Origin: Clostridium sp. AF37-5 | GTDB taxonomy: Bacteria; Bacillota; Clostridia; Lachnospirales; Lachnospiraceae | DNA length: 27,977 nt | Reading direction: 5' to 3' | Assembly (NCBI RefSeq): GCF_003477605.1 | Contig: NZ_QUDR01000029.1 | Location: 1-27,977, forward strand | In this document: piece after piece, positions 1 to 7,822 of the stretch | Layout: every line of letters starts with the position of its first letter | How positions within the stretch are numbered: the first letter of the stretch is position 1 | Program-made: the position numbers and the translations under genes | Notes under the pieces: model-generated | Told to the model about the DNA's origin: nothing | Databases searched by the model: none | What the model saw: the letters and a program-made list of their open reading frames with translations, nothing else

Positions 1-1484
1 TTGTGGGTTCTTGCCGTCCAATGCGCATAGAGCGTGTGGTTTTCCGCGCGGGTCATCTGTGTATCTTCCGTTACTTTTGTTCCACCGTTTTTTGCCGTGT
101 ACCATCCATCAAAGGTGTAACCGTATCGGGATGCCGTTGTTAAGGAATAATCCTTATCGAACGTGTTCGGCAGTTCAGCGTCTTTCACCTCTCCTCCGTT
201 AGCATCAAAGGATACCGTATAGGTGATTGGTTCCAGAATTGCCTTGAAAATAGAGTTGCAATCCACTGTCATGGTAGTTTCCGGTTCTAATTTCTCCAGC
301 TCTCCTACCGCTTCTCCGTTTGCATTCATTGAATACTTTTCCCAACGAATCAGCTTATATCCAATAGTCGGATAAAAGTTTTCCGGCAGATTTGGTGAGA
401 AAACTTCCTGATAGGAATGTTCTTCGTTCTGTACGTTGGTATTCTGATTGTTTCGGAAAGAAACCTGATAGACTTCCGGTGTCCATTTGGCGTATACGTC
501 CGTTCCATCCGGAACTTTTAATAAAACGCCGTCTTTGTCGAAAATCTGTGTGTTTTTCTCAAAATATCCTTCAAATACATAGTGTTCTTTTTTTGGTGGA
601 TGAATGTTGCCGAAACTACGACTTTTCTCATCTTCCTTTCCTTCAAACACATATACCGAGTCATATTTCAGACCACTGCCCCCGCGGTTTACTTCACCGC
701 CATCCGGAGCATCTGCATGAAGCGTAACTTCTTTTGCGGCTGCACCGATGTAAGGGAACTTGTCCGGGTCTTTTAAGATGGCCGGGATATTGGTTTTGTA
801 CTTCGTTTTGTAAACAGTTTTTAATGTGTTTTCCGGAGTAGTTACTGGTCCGCGGAATGCGAAACCGCTAGACGTATTATCTGTTCCGTCCAATGTAATA
901 TTTGGAGAGTTGCAATAGACAAGATTTTGGTTAAAGCAGTTTTGTCCAATTTTTTCTAAAGAATCTGGCAAATAAATAGTTACATCTCCTCTATATCCTT
1001 CATCCTTGCTTCCATATCCATCCTGACTAAACGCCCAATCATTAACCGTTTTCAGCCCCGTACAAGCCGTGGCGTCAACGACAATGCCTGAACTGGTGAC
1101 GTTGAAGGAGCCGAGAAAAAACGAATCCTTGTTTTTCGCGTCTGCATCTCCTAACGATTCTACCTTGTGATAGGCAATGATTTTTCCATTTTCGCATTCG
1201 GGAATTTTATCAGGGATGATAATATCATCTGTAATGTTTTTAGAAGTATCACCATCTTCTTGATATACTCCTACAATTCGAACATTTATTGCCGGACTAT
1301 TACTATCTCCTGAAACTGTATCATACGCCCATTTTATTTCTCCTTGCGTTTTAGAATTATATCCTTCTACTGGTACCACTGCATTCTGTTTTCCCTCTTT
1401 AATATAACAAGAACCGGCTAACAGGCCGGCAATAAACAATGCGCAGATAGCAAAGGATATAATATTTCTTTTTCTTGCTTTCAT
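1..1484 (-). CDS. BspA/InlB-type surface lipoprotein, C-terminus outside window
   Basis: The minus frame is open from an ATG at 1484 to the left edge (494 codons, no stop), so the protein is partial at its C-terminus. The SD AAGGAG lies 7 bases before the ATG. Residues 1-26 form a lipoprotein signal: MKARKRN, a hydrophobic stretch, then LLAGSC with Cys26. The lipobox is slightly atypical (Ala at -3). About residues 75-200 look like a BspA-type leucine-rich region (LPDSLEKIGQNCF, VTIYLPDSL). The last part carries InlB B-type (Listeria-Bacteroides) repeats: YTVSFDANGGEV, RYGYTFDGWYT, LYAHWTA, and an earlier, more degenerate copy with VYAKWTPE. Such proteins are usually exported and bind or display on the cell surface. 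No LPXTG can be judged because the end is missing. No neighbouring gene shares its operon. Confidence 0.85.
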   Translation of the reverse strand, partial: MKARKRNIISFAICALFIAGLLAGSCYIKEGKQNAVVPVEGYNSKTQGEIKWAYDTVSGDSNSPAINVRIVGVYQEDGDTSKNITDDIIIPDKIPECENGKIIAYHKVESLGDADAKNKDSFFLGSFNVTSSGIVVDATACTGLKTVNDWAFSQDGYGSKDEGYRGDVTIYLPDSLEKIGQNCFNQNLVYCNSPNITLDGTDNTSSGFAFRGPVTTPENTLKTVYKTKYKTNIPAILKDPDKFPYIGAAAKEVTLHADAPDGGEVNRGGSGLKYDSVYVFEGKEDEKSRSFGNIHPPKKEHYVFEGYFEKNTQIFDKDGVLLKVPDGTDVYAKWTPEVYQVSFRNNQNTNVQNEEHSYQEVFSPNLPENFYPTIGYKLIRWEKYSMNANGEAVGELEKLEPETTMTVDCNSIFKAILEPITYTVSFDANGGEVKDAELPNTFDKDYSLTTASRYGYTFDGWYTAKNGGTKVTEDTQMTRAENHTLYAHWTARTH

Positions 1485-1623
1485 AAATAATCTCCTTTCT
1501 TAAAGCGATTCAGTTGTACGGCAGCTAATTACTACCGGACTCCTGTTGTTTTTAGTATAGTATTAATATGTCTGTTAAGTGGAGCTAATTATATTAGCCC
1601 CACTCAAATACAGATATTATGTG
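1485..1623. other. Intergenic region with an inverted repeat upstream of the surface lipoprotein
   Basis: No gene is seen here. An inverted repeat at 1581-1601 has 9-base arms (GGAGCTAAT / ATTAGCCCC, one G-T pair) around a 3-base centre. It lies about 100 bases upstream of the lipoprotein start and has no T-run on either strand. A TATACT-like -10 on the minus strand lies at 1554-1559 without a convincing -35. The repeat could be an operator or a 5' UTR hairpin; nothing decides this. Confidence 0.3.
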
Positions 1624-2063
1624 TTAAATTAAATCTTCCTTTAATTCTTTTAAAATATTTTTAAAAATTGACAAATCTGTATAAGCATCAAATCGTAAAT
1701 TATTTGATTCTTTTGGAAATTTAAAAGTTTCAGTATTTATAAATTGTTTGCATCTATCAATAAGATTTATGTCTTTGGATGATTCAAATGCTTTATAATA
1801 TCTTTCGGTTTATCACTAATAATATCCTTTATTCTTAATTCAATTAAATTTGCAACAAACATATATATTGTAAAGCATAAATCAATTTGCATTACAATTG
1901 GAGTTATTTTGTCTTTTATAAATTTGTTTACAGAACGAAAATTTTTTCTATTATTTTCTCCATTCTCTTCTCCATAAAAAAAAGCTATTTACTCGCAAGC
2001 AAATAGCTCATATTTTGAATCGTCCACTAAAGCAAGACCTCTCTTTACTATATTATAACCCAT
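1624..2063 (-). pseudogene. Decayed gene of unknown function (in-frame stop plus frameshift)
   Basis: One minus-strand frame reads from an ATG at 2063 (MGYNIVKRGLALVDD...) to a TAA at 1989-1991, then continues in the same frame (FYGEENGENNRKNF..., ITPIVMQIDLCFTIYMFVAN) to about 1797. There a one-base shift is needed to continue as YYKAFESSKDINL and NILKELKEDLI to a TAA at 1624. Joined, it would be about 145 residues. I do not recognise the family. Protein-like codon choice on both sides of each break suggests a real but broken gene. A terminator-like hairpin overlaps the in-frame stop, so the part before it may instead be a separate tiny unit. Confidence 0.45.
1976..2008 (-). terminator. Strong intrinsic terminator inside the decayed region
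   Basis: On the minus strand an 11-pair stem (AGCTATTTGCT / AGTAAATAGCT, one G-T pair) closes a TGCG loop and is followed at once by eight Ts. It lies only about 40-60 bases after the promoter at 2052-2079, so it would end a transcript of about 70 bases. Confidence 0.7.
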
Positions 2064-2079
2064 TTCATAGAAATTACAA
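2052..2079 (-). promoter_or_regulatory. Sigma-A-like promoter for a very short transcript
   Basis: On the minus strand TTGTAA (2074-2079) and TATAAT (2052-2057) are 16 bases apart. Downstream are an AGAGAGG ribosome-binding-like site (2038-2044), a possible GTG start at 2027 for a 12-codon ORF, and the terminator at 1976-2008. This could be a small RNA, a leader, or the promoter of the decayed gene. Confidence 0.5.
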
Positions 2080-2197
2080 TATCATTTTTATAATCATATG
2101 TCATAATCTTAGATTATGTGCTATTGATTTCCCAATTATATTCAAAATATTACATAGCAATGTGCCTTTGTCGCTTATATACGTTTTATGGTAACAT

Positions 2198-2213
2198 ATT
2201 TCCAATTGGAAAT
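2198..2213. promoter_or_regulatory. 16-base perfect palindrome, operator-like
   Basis: ATTTCCAATTGGAAAT is a perfect dyad. A minus-strand TATAAT lies about 20 bases upstream at 2230-2235, without a good -35. The position would suit a repressor site, but no gene that it obviously controls remains nearby. The stretch from 2080 to 2307 otherwise holds no gene I can support. Confidence 0.3.
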
Positions 2214-2307
2214 CAATTGTTTTTTTATTATTATACACAAGTTATATAATACTATGTTTTGAAATTTTACAAGAGAGCACATTTGTCCCTTCTTTCATTT
2301 ACCCAAC

Positions 2308-2838
2308 TCACCCATTCAACACCAAATTTCTTATCTCCTCCGTCCGAACCGCACCAAACGCCCGACTGTCCAACGAATGATTTCGATTATCTCCCATCAC
2401 AAACCATTCATCCTCTTTTAATTTGCAAATACAATCCCTAGTTTTCATTGGCTCATTCAAATAAGGTTCCTCTATTTGTTTGTGATTCACATAAACTGCA
2501 TTGTCCCGAATTTCCACCGTATCCCCCGGCGCACCAATAACCCGTTTAATAATATTTAATTTGCCATCCTCTAAAAGATATTTCTTTGGCACATTCGCTT
2601 TTGGTGAAATGATAGCAGAAATAATATCGCCCTTTTCAATCCGCCCTTTTAATGCAGCACTGCAGAAAATCAACTGACCATCCTTAAGCGTTGGCTCCAT
2701 ACTTTCCCCCTCTATCTGAGAAGGACGCACAAAATAAACAAGCACACAGGCAAAAATAATTCCAAATAAAATAGGAAAACCATAAGCCCGTACAATACCT
2801 TTTATTTTTCCTTTTTTCAATTGTTTCAAATATCTCAT
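2308..2838 (-). CDS. lepB: Signal peptidase I
   Basis: Membrane-bound serine protease that removes signal peptides from exported proteins. A single N-terminal membrane segment (YGFPILFGIIFACVLVYFV) precedes box B with the catalytic Ser (GESMEPTL). Then comes the catalytic Lys (KRVIGAPGDTVEI) and the C-terminal box GDNRNHSLDSR. With the ATG at 2838 it has 176 residues, normal for the Gram-positive single-span type. The frame is open up to a TTG at 2898, but that TTG is the -35 of a good promoter (2870-2898), so the start must be further in. The ATG at 2838 abuts the SD-like AAGGGG directly, whereas a TTG at 2829 has it 9 bases upstream; 2829 is therefore a real alternative start. Confidence 0.93.
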   Translation of the reverse strand: MRYLKQLKKGKIKGIVRAYGFPILFGIIFACVLVYFVRPSQIEGESMEPTLKDGQLIFCSAALKGRIEKGDIISAIISPKANVPKKYLLEDGKLNIIKRVIGAPGDTVEIRDNAVYVNHKQIEEPYLNEPMKTRDCICKLKEDEWFVMGDNRNHSLDSRAFGAVRTEEIRNLVLNG

Positions 2839-2869
2839 CCCCTTGCATATTCTGCTGCATAAAACAGAA

Positions 2870-2898
2870 AGTATAAACCTAATATACCATTTTTCCAA
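2870..2898 (-). promoter_or_regulatory. lepB promoter
   Basis: TTGGAA (2893-2898), a 17-base spacer and TATACT (2870-2875) on the minus strand, just after the tRNA terminator. Transcription would start near 2863, about 25 bases before the lepB ATG. Confidence 0.6.
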
Positions 2899-2919
2899 AA
2901 GTATATATACTTATTTGTT

Positions 2920-2950
2920 AAAAAAAGAAATCCCCCGCACACAGCGAGGG
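2920..2950 (-). terminator. Terminator after tRNA-Ser
   Basis: On the minus strand, stem CCCTCGC / GCGGGGG (one T-G pair), loop TGTGT, then a T-rich tail with seven consecutive Ts. It follows the tRNA 3' end by 10 bases. Confidence 0.8.
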
Positions 2951-2959
2951 AATATAAAA

Positions 2960-3045
2960 CGGAGACGATGGGATTCGAACCCATGTGCCCGTGAAGGCAA
3001 AACGATTTCGAGTCGTTCTCGTTATGACCACTTCGATACGTCTCC
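2960..3045 (-). tRNA. tRNA-Ser (anticodon CGA)
   Basis: Acceptor arms GGAGACG / CGTCTCC pair fully, with discriminator G as expected for serine. The anticodon stem AACGA / TCGTT encloses the loop CTCGAAA, giving anticodon CGA (reads UCG). A long variable arm (class II) and the T-loop motif GGTTCGAATCC are present. CCA is not encoded. It has its own promoter and terminator. Confidence 0.95.
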
Positions 3046-3057
3046 ACAACATATTCC

Positions 3058-3085
3058 ATTTTATCAGAATAAGGTAATTTGTCAA
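3058..3085 (-). promoter_or_regulatory. tRNA-Ser promoter
   Basis: Consensus TTGACA (3080-3085), 16-base spacer, TAAAAT (3058-3063) on the minus strand. The start point would be about 6 bases before the mature tRNA 5' end. Confidence 0.75.
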
Positions 3086-3103
3086 TAGAAAATTACAACT
3101 TTT

Positions 3104-4081
3104 CTACTCCCCGTTAAGTGCCTCAATTAAAAACAATTCCACTGCTAACTGGTCCGACAATTTACCGGATTTAAACTGCTCTTCCAACTCCAATCTGGTT
3201 TGCAGCATCGCCAGTAATTTACTGCGTTTGAAAAGTGCCGCCTGTTTTTCATACTTAGGAATTGTAAACGGAGGAACCCCGCATTTTTTTGCAATTTCTC
3301 CTGAGCGAAGTCCGCGGTTTTTACACTCCTTCACCTGAAGTAAGATGTTGATGTGACGCGAAAACATAAATAAAATAGACATCGGCGATTCCTTGTTGGT
3401 ATACAAATCTTCGTACAATTTCATCGCACGATTTTTCTCGCCAAGTGCCACGGCATCAATCATGTCAAACATCTTGGAAACCGTTACTCCCGAACAAATA
3501 GCATCTACTTCCGGCACATCAATCAACTTACTTTCACCTACGTAGCCGATGCATTTTTCAAGTTCATTGCTGAGCATTTCCATATCCGTTCCCACTCGCT
3601 CAATCAACCGCTCGGCACCCTTTGTTGAAATGCTTTTCCCTGCTTTTTTCATATAGCCGGCAATCCACCGTTTCAACATATGTTCCGGCTGTCTTGTACA
3701 CTCGGTCACACAGCCATTTTTGTTTATCCACTTAAAAAGACGGTTGCGTTTATCAATCTCGCGCTCCACAAAAATGATATAAGTGGTCTCCGGAAATGAC
3801 TCCACATAATCTGCCATATCACTGCTGCTTTTAAAATAACCACTGTCCTCTACAACAATCAAACGGTTTTCAGCAAAAAATGGAAGAATCTGAGCCGCCT
3901 CGGCAATCTGGGATGGCTCCGGTTTATCACGAAAAAATGTGCGGTTCATCTCATCATCCGGATTCGATAGTTTTTCAATCAACTGATTCCGATAATACTG
4001 AACCATGTATCGCTCCTCGCCGTATAAAAGCTGGAAACGGGATATTTGATTATTCTTTAACTCATCCTCAATGCGAAGCAT
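3104..4081 (-). CDS. holA: DNA polymerase III, delta subunit
   Basis: Clamp-loader subunit that opens the beta sliding clamp during chromosome replication. At 325 residues it has the usual length. The N-terminal AAA-like fold with FQLLYGEERYMV is typical, followed by the middle region (PETTYIIFVEREIDKRNRLFKWI) and an all-helical C-terminal domain with RLELEEQFKSGKLSDQLAVEL, the hallmark end of HolA. The SD GAGAGGAG precedes the ATG. In many Firmicutes holA sits directly downstream of comEC; here xpt, pbuX and a GH43 gene lie between. The next gene downstream is tRNA-Ser instead of the often-seen rpsT. No separate promoter was recognised between the terminator at 4096-4132 and the start. Confidence 0.93.
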   Translation of the reverse strand: MLRIEDELKNNQISRFQLLYGEERYMVQYYRNQLIEKLSNPDDEMNRTFFRDKPEPSQIAEAAQILPFFAENRLIVVEDSGYFKSSSDMADYVESFPETTYIIFVEREIDKRNRLFKWINKNGCVTECTRQPEHMLKRWIAGYMKKAGKSISTKGAERLIERVGTDMEMLSNELEKCIGYVGESKLIDVPEVDAICSGVTVSKMFDMIDAVALGEKNRAMKLYEDLYTNKESPMSILFMFSRHINILLQVKECKNRGLRSGEIAKKCGVPPFTIPKYEKQAALFKRSKLLAMLQTRLELEEQFKSGKLSDQLAVELFLIEALNGE

Positions 4082-4095
4082 ATCTGACTCCTCTC

Positions 4096-4132
4096 AAAAA
4101 TACGAGCCGGTCAGCATTTTTGTGACCGACTC
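4096..4132 (-). terminator. Terminator after the GH43 gene
   Basis: On the minus strand a 10-pair stem (GAGTCGGTCA / TGACCGGCTC) with a 9-base loop is followed by TATTTTT. It lies between the GH43 stop and the holA ribosome binding site. Confidence 0.8.
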
Positions 4133-4150
4133 GCTTTTACAAATTTCTAA

Positions 4151-5773
4151 TTAGTCTTCATACTCTTTGTAATCAAAACTTCTAAACTCTGCAACCGTAT
4201 TGTATCCGGCATAATCAACACATGCCATACCAACAAATGCACCGGTGAAGAATCCGCCATAGCTCTGCAGTACATAGTCATCCGATAAAATGGATGCGTC
4301 TAAAGTTACCGGAATTTCTTTGTAATTCTCACCATCAAATGAATATTCGTAGGTATAAGTCTGTTTTCTAACTTTTGTGCGGAACCATACATCTGCGCCA
4401 TCCGGTACCGGAATTGCATCATCGCGGAGGAATGATGTATAGCCGCCACGGTTACACTGGGCCACTTCGATGACACGTCCATTTTTCTCATTCCATGTGA
4501 TAAATGCAAAGGACCAATGCTTGTCATTATAGAAGTTGGTAAGTCCTGCCATCTGCTGATAAGAAAATGGATTGTAACTTACTTTTACAGAAGCATCAAA
4601 GTTAAATGCCTGCCAGCGTTTTGCGACCAGTGACAGTTCATGTTTATTGCTCAGAGAACCCTGTCCGCGGAGAGTCAGTTTGCCATCTCCTGTCGTTCCC
4701 ATTGCATCCGTAAATGGAACACGAAGGGTATTCCATTCATTATGTAATTTTTCAGTATCAAATTCATCATGCATGGAATGATCAAGCGGTGCATCTGTTT
4801 TAATTGCATCTTTCGGTGCATCTACAAGAACCTTTCCGCCGTGGCCGCCTTCAATACGAGGCCAGCCTTCTTCATCCCAGTATACTTTCTGAATCGCTGT
4901 CTCACGTCCAAGAGTACAGTAACCACGTGGGTCAATGCAGCACTGATTTTCATGAGTCCATGGACGTCCGCAAAGACTTGCATAATACCACTCACCGCTT
5001 GGTGTATCAACAAGTGCGCCATGTCCCTGTTTCTGGATTTCCAAATATGGCGTATCAAAGTTTGTGATAAATGGGCCATCCGGCTCTGTCTCAAAACTTA
5101 ATTCGTCAAGTGTCTTAGAGCGTGCAACCACTTCCTGATGTGTATATACCGTTCCGCCCTGAGCAGCAAACAAATAATAATATCCATTAATTTTGTACAA
5201 ATGAGGTCCCTCGACCAATTTTACCTCTGTACCATTGTAAATATTTCTTGCTGTCTCCGGTTTTAACTGCATTGTTTCTGTATCAAATTCTGTCAATGTA
5301 ATGCCATCAAATGCATGGTGATACTCTCTGTGATCCCATGTCTGCTGAACAAGATATTTTCTTCCGTCATCATCATGGAATAACGAAGCATCAAAACCAA
5401 CACCATTCACACGAATTGGGTCAGACCAAGGACCATGAATATCTTCTGCTGTCGTGATGTAGTTTACCATATCTTTGAATGGTCCCTCGGTTACTTTAAC
5501 ATCTGTGTAAACGAGCCAGAACTTACCATCTGCATAGGAAAGATCCGGTGCCCAGATACCGCCTGAAGACGGATTTCCTTTCATATCAAGCAGTGTCGTT
5601 GTTGACAAGGCCGATGGCAGCAGTTTCCAGTGAACCATATCTTTGGACTCGTGCAGACGAACCCCCGGGAACCACTCAAATGTAGAATTTGCAATATAAT
5701 ACGTGTCATCGACACGAATAATTGACGGATCCGCATTAAAACCCGGCAATACAGGATTTTTAATCTGTTCCAT
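4151..5773 (-). CDS. GH43 beta-xylosidase
   Basis: Glycoside hydrolase family 43, probably cutting xylose from xylo-oligosaccharides inside the cell (no signal peptide). The five-bladed propeller starts with NPVLPGFNADPSIIR (general base Asp15). The pKa-tuning Asp128 (FDASLFHDDDGR) and acid Glu188 (KLVEGPHLYKINGYYYLF) follow. A C-terminal beta-sandwich (about 330-540, FDASVKVSYNPFSYQQMAG) is the GH43 C2-type domain that completes the active site in this xylosidase subgroup. 540 residues is the normal length. The SD GGAGG lies 9 bases before the ATG. It has its own promoter and terminator, and no sugar transporter or xylose regulator is adjacent, so it looks like a single-gene unit. An arabinofuranosidase side activity is common in the family. 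Confidence 0.9.
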   Translation of the reverse strand: MEQIKNPVLPGFNADPSIIRVDDTYYIANSTFEWFPGVRLHESKDMVHWKLLPSALSTTTLLDMKGNPSSGGIWAPDLSYADGKFWLVYTDVKVTEGPFKDMVNYITTAEDIHGPWSDPIRVNGVGFDASLFHDDDGRKYLVQQTWDHREYHHAFDGITLTEFDTETMQLKPETARNIYNGTEVKLVEGPHLYKINGYYYLFAAQGGTVYTHQEVVARSKTLDELSFETEPDGPFITNFDTPYLEIQKQGHGALVDTPSGEWYYASLCGRPWTHENQCCIDPRGYCTLGRETAIQKVYWDEEGWPRIEGGHGGKVLVDAPKDAIKTDAPLDHSMHDEFDTEKLHNEWNTLRVPFTDAMGTTGDGKLTLRGQGSLSNKHELSLVAKRWQAFNFDASVKVSYNPFSYQQMAGLTNFYNDKHWSFAFITWNEKNGRVIEVAQCNRGGYTSFLRDDAIPVPDGADVWFRTKVRKQTYTYEYSFDGENYKEIPVTLDASILSDDYVLQSYGGFFTGAFVGMACVDYAGYNTVAEFRSFDYKEYED

Positions 5774-5816
5774 AATTTAATAACCTCCAAAAGTAATCAT
5801 TTCTGTTTGCAGTAAC

Positions 5817-5845
5817 ATTATATCAAAAAAACAACGGCTTGTCTT
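5817..5845 (-). promoter_or_regulatory. Candidate GH43 promoter
   Basis: AAGACA (5840-5845), 17-base spacer and TATAAT (5817-5822) on the minus strand. The -35 is only a 4/6 match. A weak A/T hairpin with seven Ts overlaps it and may end the upstream pbuX transcript. Confidence 0.45.
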
Positions 5846-5853
5846 TAAGATTT

Positions 5854-7182
5854 TCAAACTTTTGCTTCCATATTTTTCGGCAGTACCAGATTCAGAATTA
5901 CAGCCACTAAAAAGACTACTGCAACGCAGTTCTGAGCAAATACATTTTGCACAATCTGCGGGAAAATCGCAAAAATCTCCGGTACCTGGGTAAAGCCAAT
6001 TCCCACGCTTAAGGATAACGCAGCTATGGTAATGTTTCTCTGGGTAAATCCACATTTTCCAATCATCTGGATACCACTGACTACAATTGTACCAAACATC
6101 ATAATCGTACACCCGCCAAGAACAGAATCCGGAAGCGTTGCAAGCACAGCACCAAAAATCGGAAAGATACCTGCCAAAATCATAATAACCGCCCCTGTCG
6201 CAATAGCAAAACGGTTCACAACTTTTGTCATTGCCACAAGACCAACATTCTGGCTGAAAGAAGTAATCGGCAGACAGCCAAAGCAGGCAGATAATGCACT
6301 GACAAAACCATCACAGGCAATCGAACCTGTTGTTTCCTTCACCGTCACATCCCGGTTTAACCCGGATGAGGCAAGTGCCGATGTATCTCCAATCGTCTCC
6401 GTTGCCGACACAAGAAAAATTAACGTAACCGACACAATGGCATTTAAATTAAACTCCATCTTAAATGGCATAATATGCGGAAATGCAATAATTGACGTAT
6501 TTGCAAGTGCAGAAAAATCCACCTGATGCATACAAACCGCCAGAATATATCCAACCACAAGTCCAAATAAAACTGACAACTGTTTAAAATAAGATTTAGC
6601 AAATAAATTAAACAAAATACAGCTAAGTAACGTCACAGTTCCGATAATCCAGTTCTGCACCGAACCAAAGTTCTCACTTCCACTTCCACCGCCAAACGAA
6701 GCAGAACCAACCGACAGCAGAGAAAAACCAATTGCTGTAACAACACTCGCTGCTACAATCGGTGAAATCCACTTCAGCCAGTACTTTGCAAATAATCCCA
6801 GCGTTCCTTCTAAAATACCACCGATCAAAACAGCACCAACAATCGTTTCATATCCGTAAGTTGTTCCAATAAAACACAAAATGGATACGAATGTAAAACT
6901 AATTCCCATTACAATCGGCAGCCCCGAACCAACACGCCAGATTGGAAACAACTGTATTAATGTACCAATTCCGGCAATCAGCATAGCACTCTGAATCAAC
7001 ATGGCAATCTGTCCGTTTGATAATTTGCAGGCGTTTGCCACAATAATAATTGGCGCAATGTTTGCCACAAACATCGCTAAAATATGCTGTAATCCAAACG
7101 GCACGGCATGACCAAGTGGCACTTTACCATTTAATGTATAAATATTGTCAATGGAAGCTTTTGTTTTTTTCTCTTTATTCAT
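5854..7182 (-). CDS. pbuX: Purine/xanthine permease of the NCS2 family
   Basis: Integral membrane nucleobase:cation symporter of 442 residues with a dozen or more hydrophobic segments. Family signatures include the N-terminal LGHAVPFGLQHILAMFVANIAP and the substrate-site region VSATETIGDTSALA. The next motif region reads SFSQNVGLVAMTKV. It starts 23 bases after xpt, with its own SD (AGGAGAAAGAGGA), so the two are co-transcribed as in the xpt-pbuX pair of Bacillus. The pairing points to xanthine uptake and salvage. The exact base transported (xanthine, uric acid or guanine) cannot be read from sequence. Confidence 0.88.
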   Translation of the reverse strand: MNKEKKTKASIDNIYTLNGKVPLGHAVPFGLQHILAMFVANIAPIIIVANACKLSNGQIAMLIQSAMLIAGIGTLIQLFPIWRVGSGLPIVMGISFTFVSILCFIGTTYGYETIVGAVLIGGILEGTLGLFAKYWLKWISPIVAASVVTAIGFSLLSVGSASFGGGSGSENFGSVQNWIIGTVTLLSCILFNLFAKSYFKQLSVLFGLVVGYILAVCMHQVDFSALANTSIIAFPHIMPFKMEFNLNAIVSVTLIFLVSATETIGDTSALASSGLNRDVTVKETTGSIACDGFVSALSACFGCLPITSFSQNVGLVAMTKVVNRFAIATGAVIMILAGIFPIFGAVLATLPDSVLGGCTIMMFGTIVVSGIQMIGKCGFTQRNITIAALSLSVGIGFTQVPEIFAIFPQIVQNVFAQNCVAVVFLVAVILNLVLPKNMEAKV

Positions 7183-7205
7183 TTTATCCTCTTTCTCCTG
7201 TGTAA

Positions 7206-7787
7206 TTATTGCTCACGAAATGTAATCGAACCGGTCTCTGCATCCATGGCATCCACAATTGCCAGTGATTCCAACTGATAACCAAGATTTCTAATGGTCT
7301 GTCCGCCAATCTGGAATCCTTTTTCAATCGCAACACCAATTCCCTCAACCGTTGCCCCGGCGCTATTTACAATCGAAATCAGCCCCTGCAGGGCACATCC
7401 ATTTGCTAAAAAATCATCAATAATTAACACATGGTCATCCGGTGATAAAAATTTCTTTGATACAATTACCTGATTTTTGCATTTATGAGTAAATGACTCC
7501 ACTTCTGCCACATACATATCACCATCAATATTGATGCTTTTTGATTTCTTGGCAAAAACAACCGGCGTTCCAAAATATTTAGCAACAATACACGCAATTC
7601 CAATTCCGGACGCCTCAATCGTTACTACCTTATTAATCGGTTTTCCGGCAAAACGGCTTTTCCATTCTTCACCCATTTTTTCAAATAATTCGATGTCCAT
7701 CTGGTGATTCAGAAAACTATCCACTTTTAATACATTTCCTTCTTTTACTACTCCATCTTTTTGAATCCGTTCCTCTAAAAAGTTCAT
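7206..7787 (-). CDS. xpt: Xanthine phosphoribosyltransferase
   Basis: Cytosolic purine salvage enzyme that joins xanthine (weakly guanine) to PRPP to give XMP. The PRPP-binding loop [14 protein letters not shown] is at about residues 120-133, and the N-terminal region [16 protein letters not shown] is characteristic of Xpt. 193 residues is the family length. The SD GGAGG is 8 bases upstream of the ATG. It begins 35 bases after comEC, too close for a purine riboswitch, unlike the Bacillus xpt-pbuX operon. A weak promoter-like pair (TTGCTA, 18 bases, TACAAT) overlaps the end of comEC. Confidence 0.93.
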   Translation of the reverse strand: MNFLEERIQKDGVVKEGNVLKVDSFLNHQMDIELFEKMGEEWKSRFAGKPINKVVTIEASGIGIACIVAKYFGTPVVFAKKSKSINIDGDMYVAEVESFTHKCKNQVIVSKKFLSPDDHVLIIDDFLANGCALQGLISIVNSAGATVEGIGVAIEKGFQIGGQTIRNLGYQLESLAIVDAMDAETGSITFREQ

Positions 7788-7822
7788 TTGTAATTCCTCC
7801 TACAACCGTTATTGTAATATAA

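Noticed and set aside
2835..3088. ORFs on both strands through the tRNA-Ser region
   Set aside because: They overlap the tRNA, its promoter and terminator, and have no protein-like features.
5774..5853. CcpA cre site before the GH43 gene
   Set aside because: The nearest match (TGCAAACAGAAATG) lacks the central CG and is too weak.
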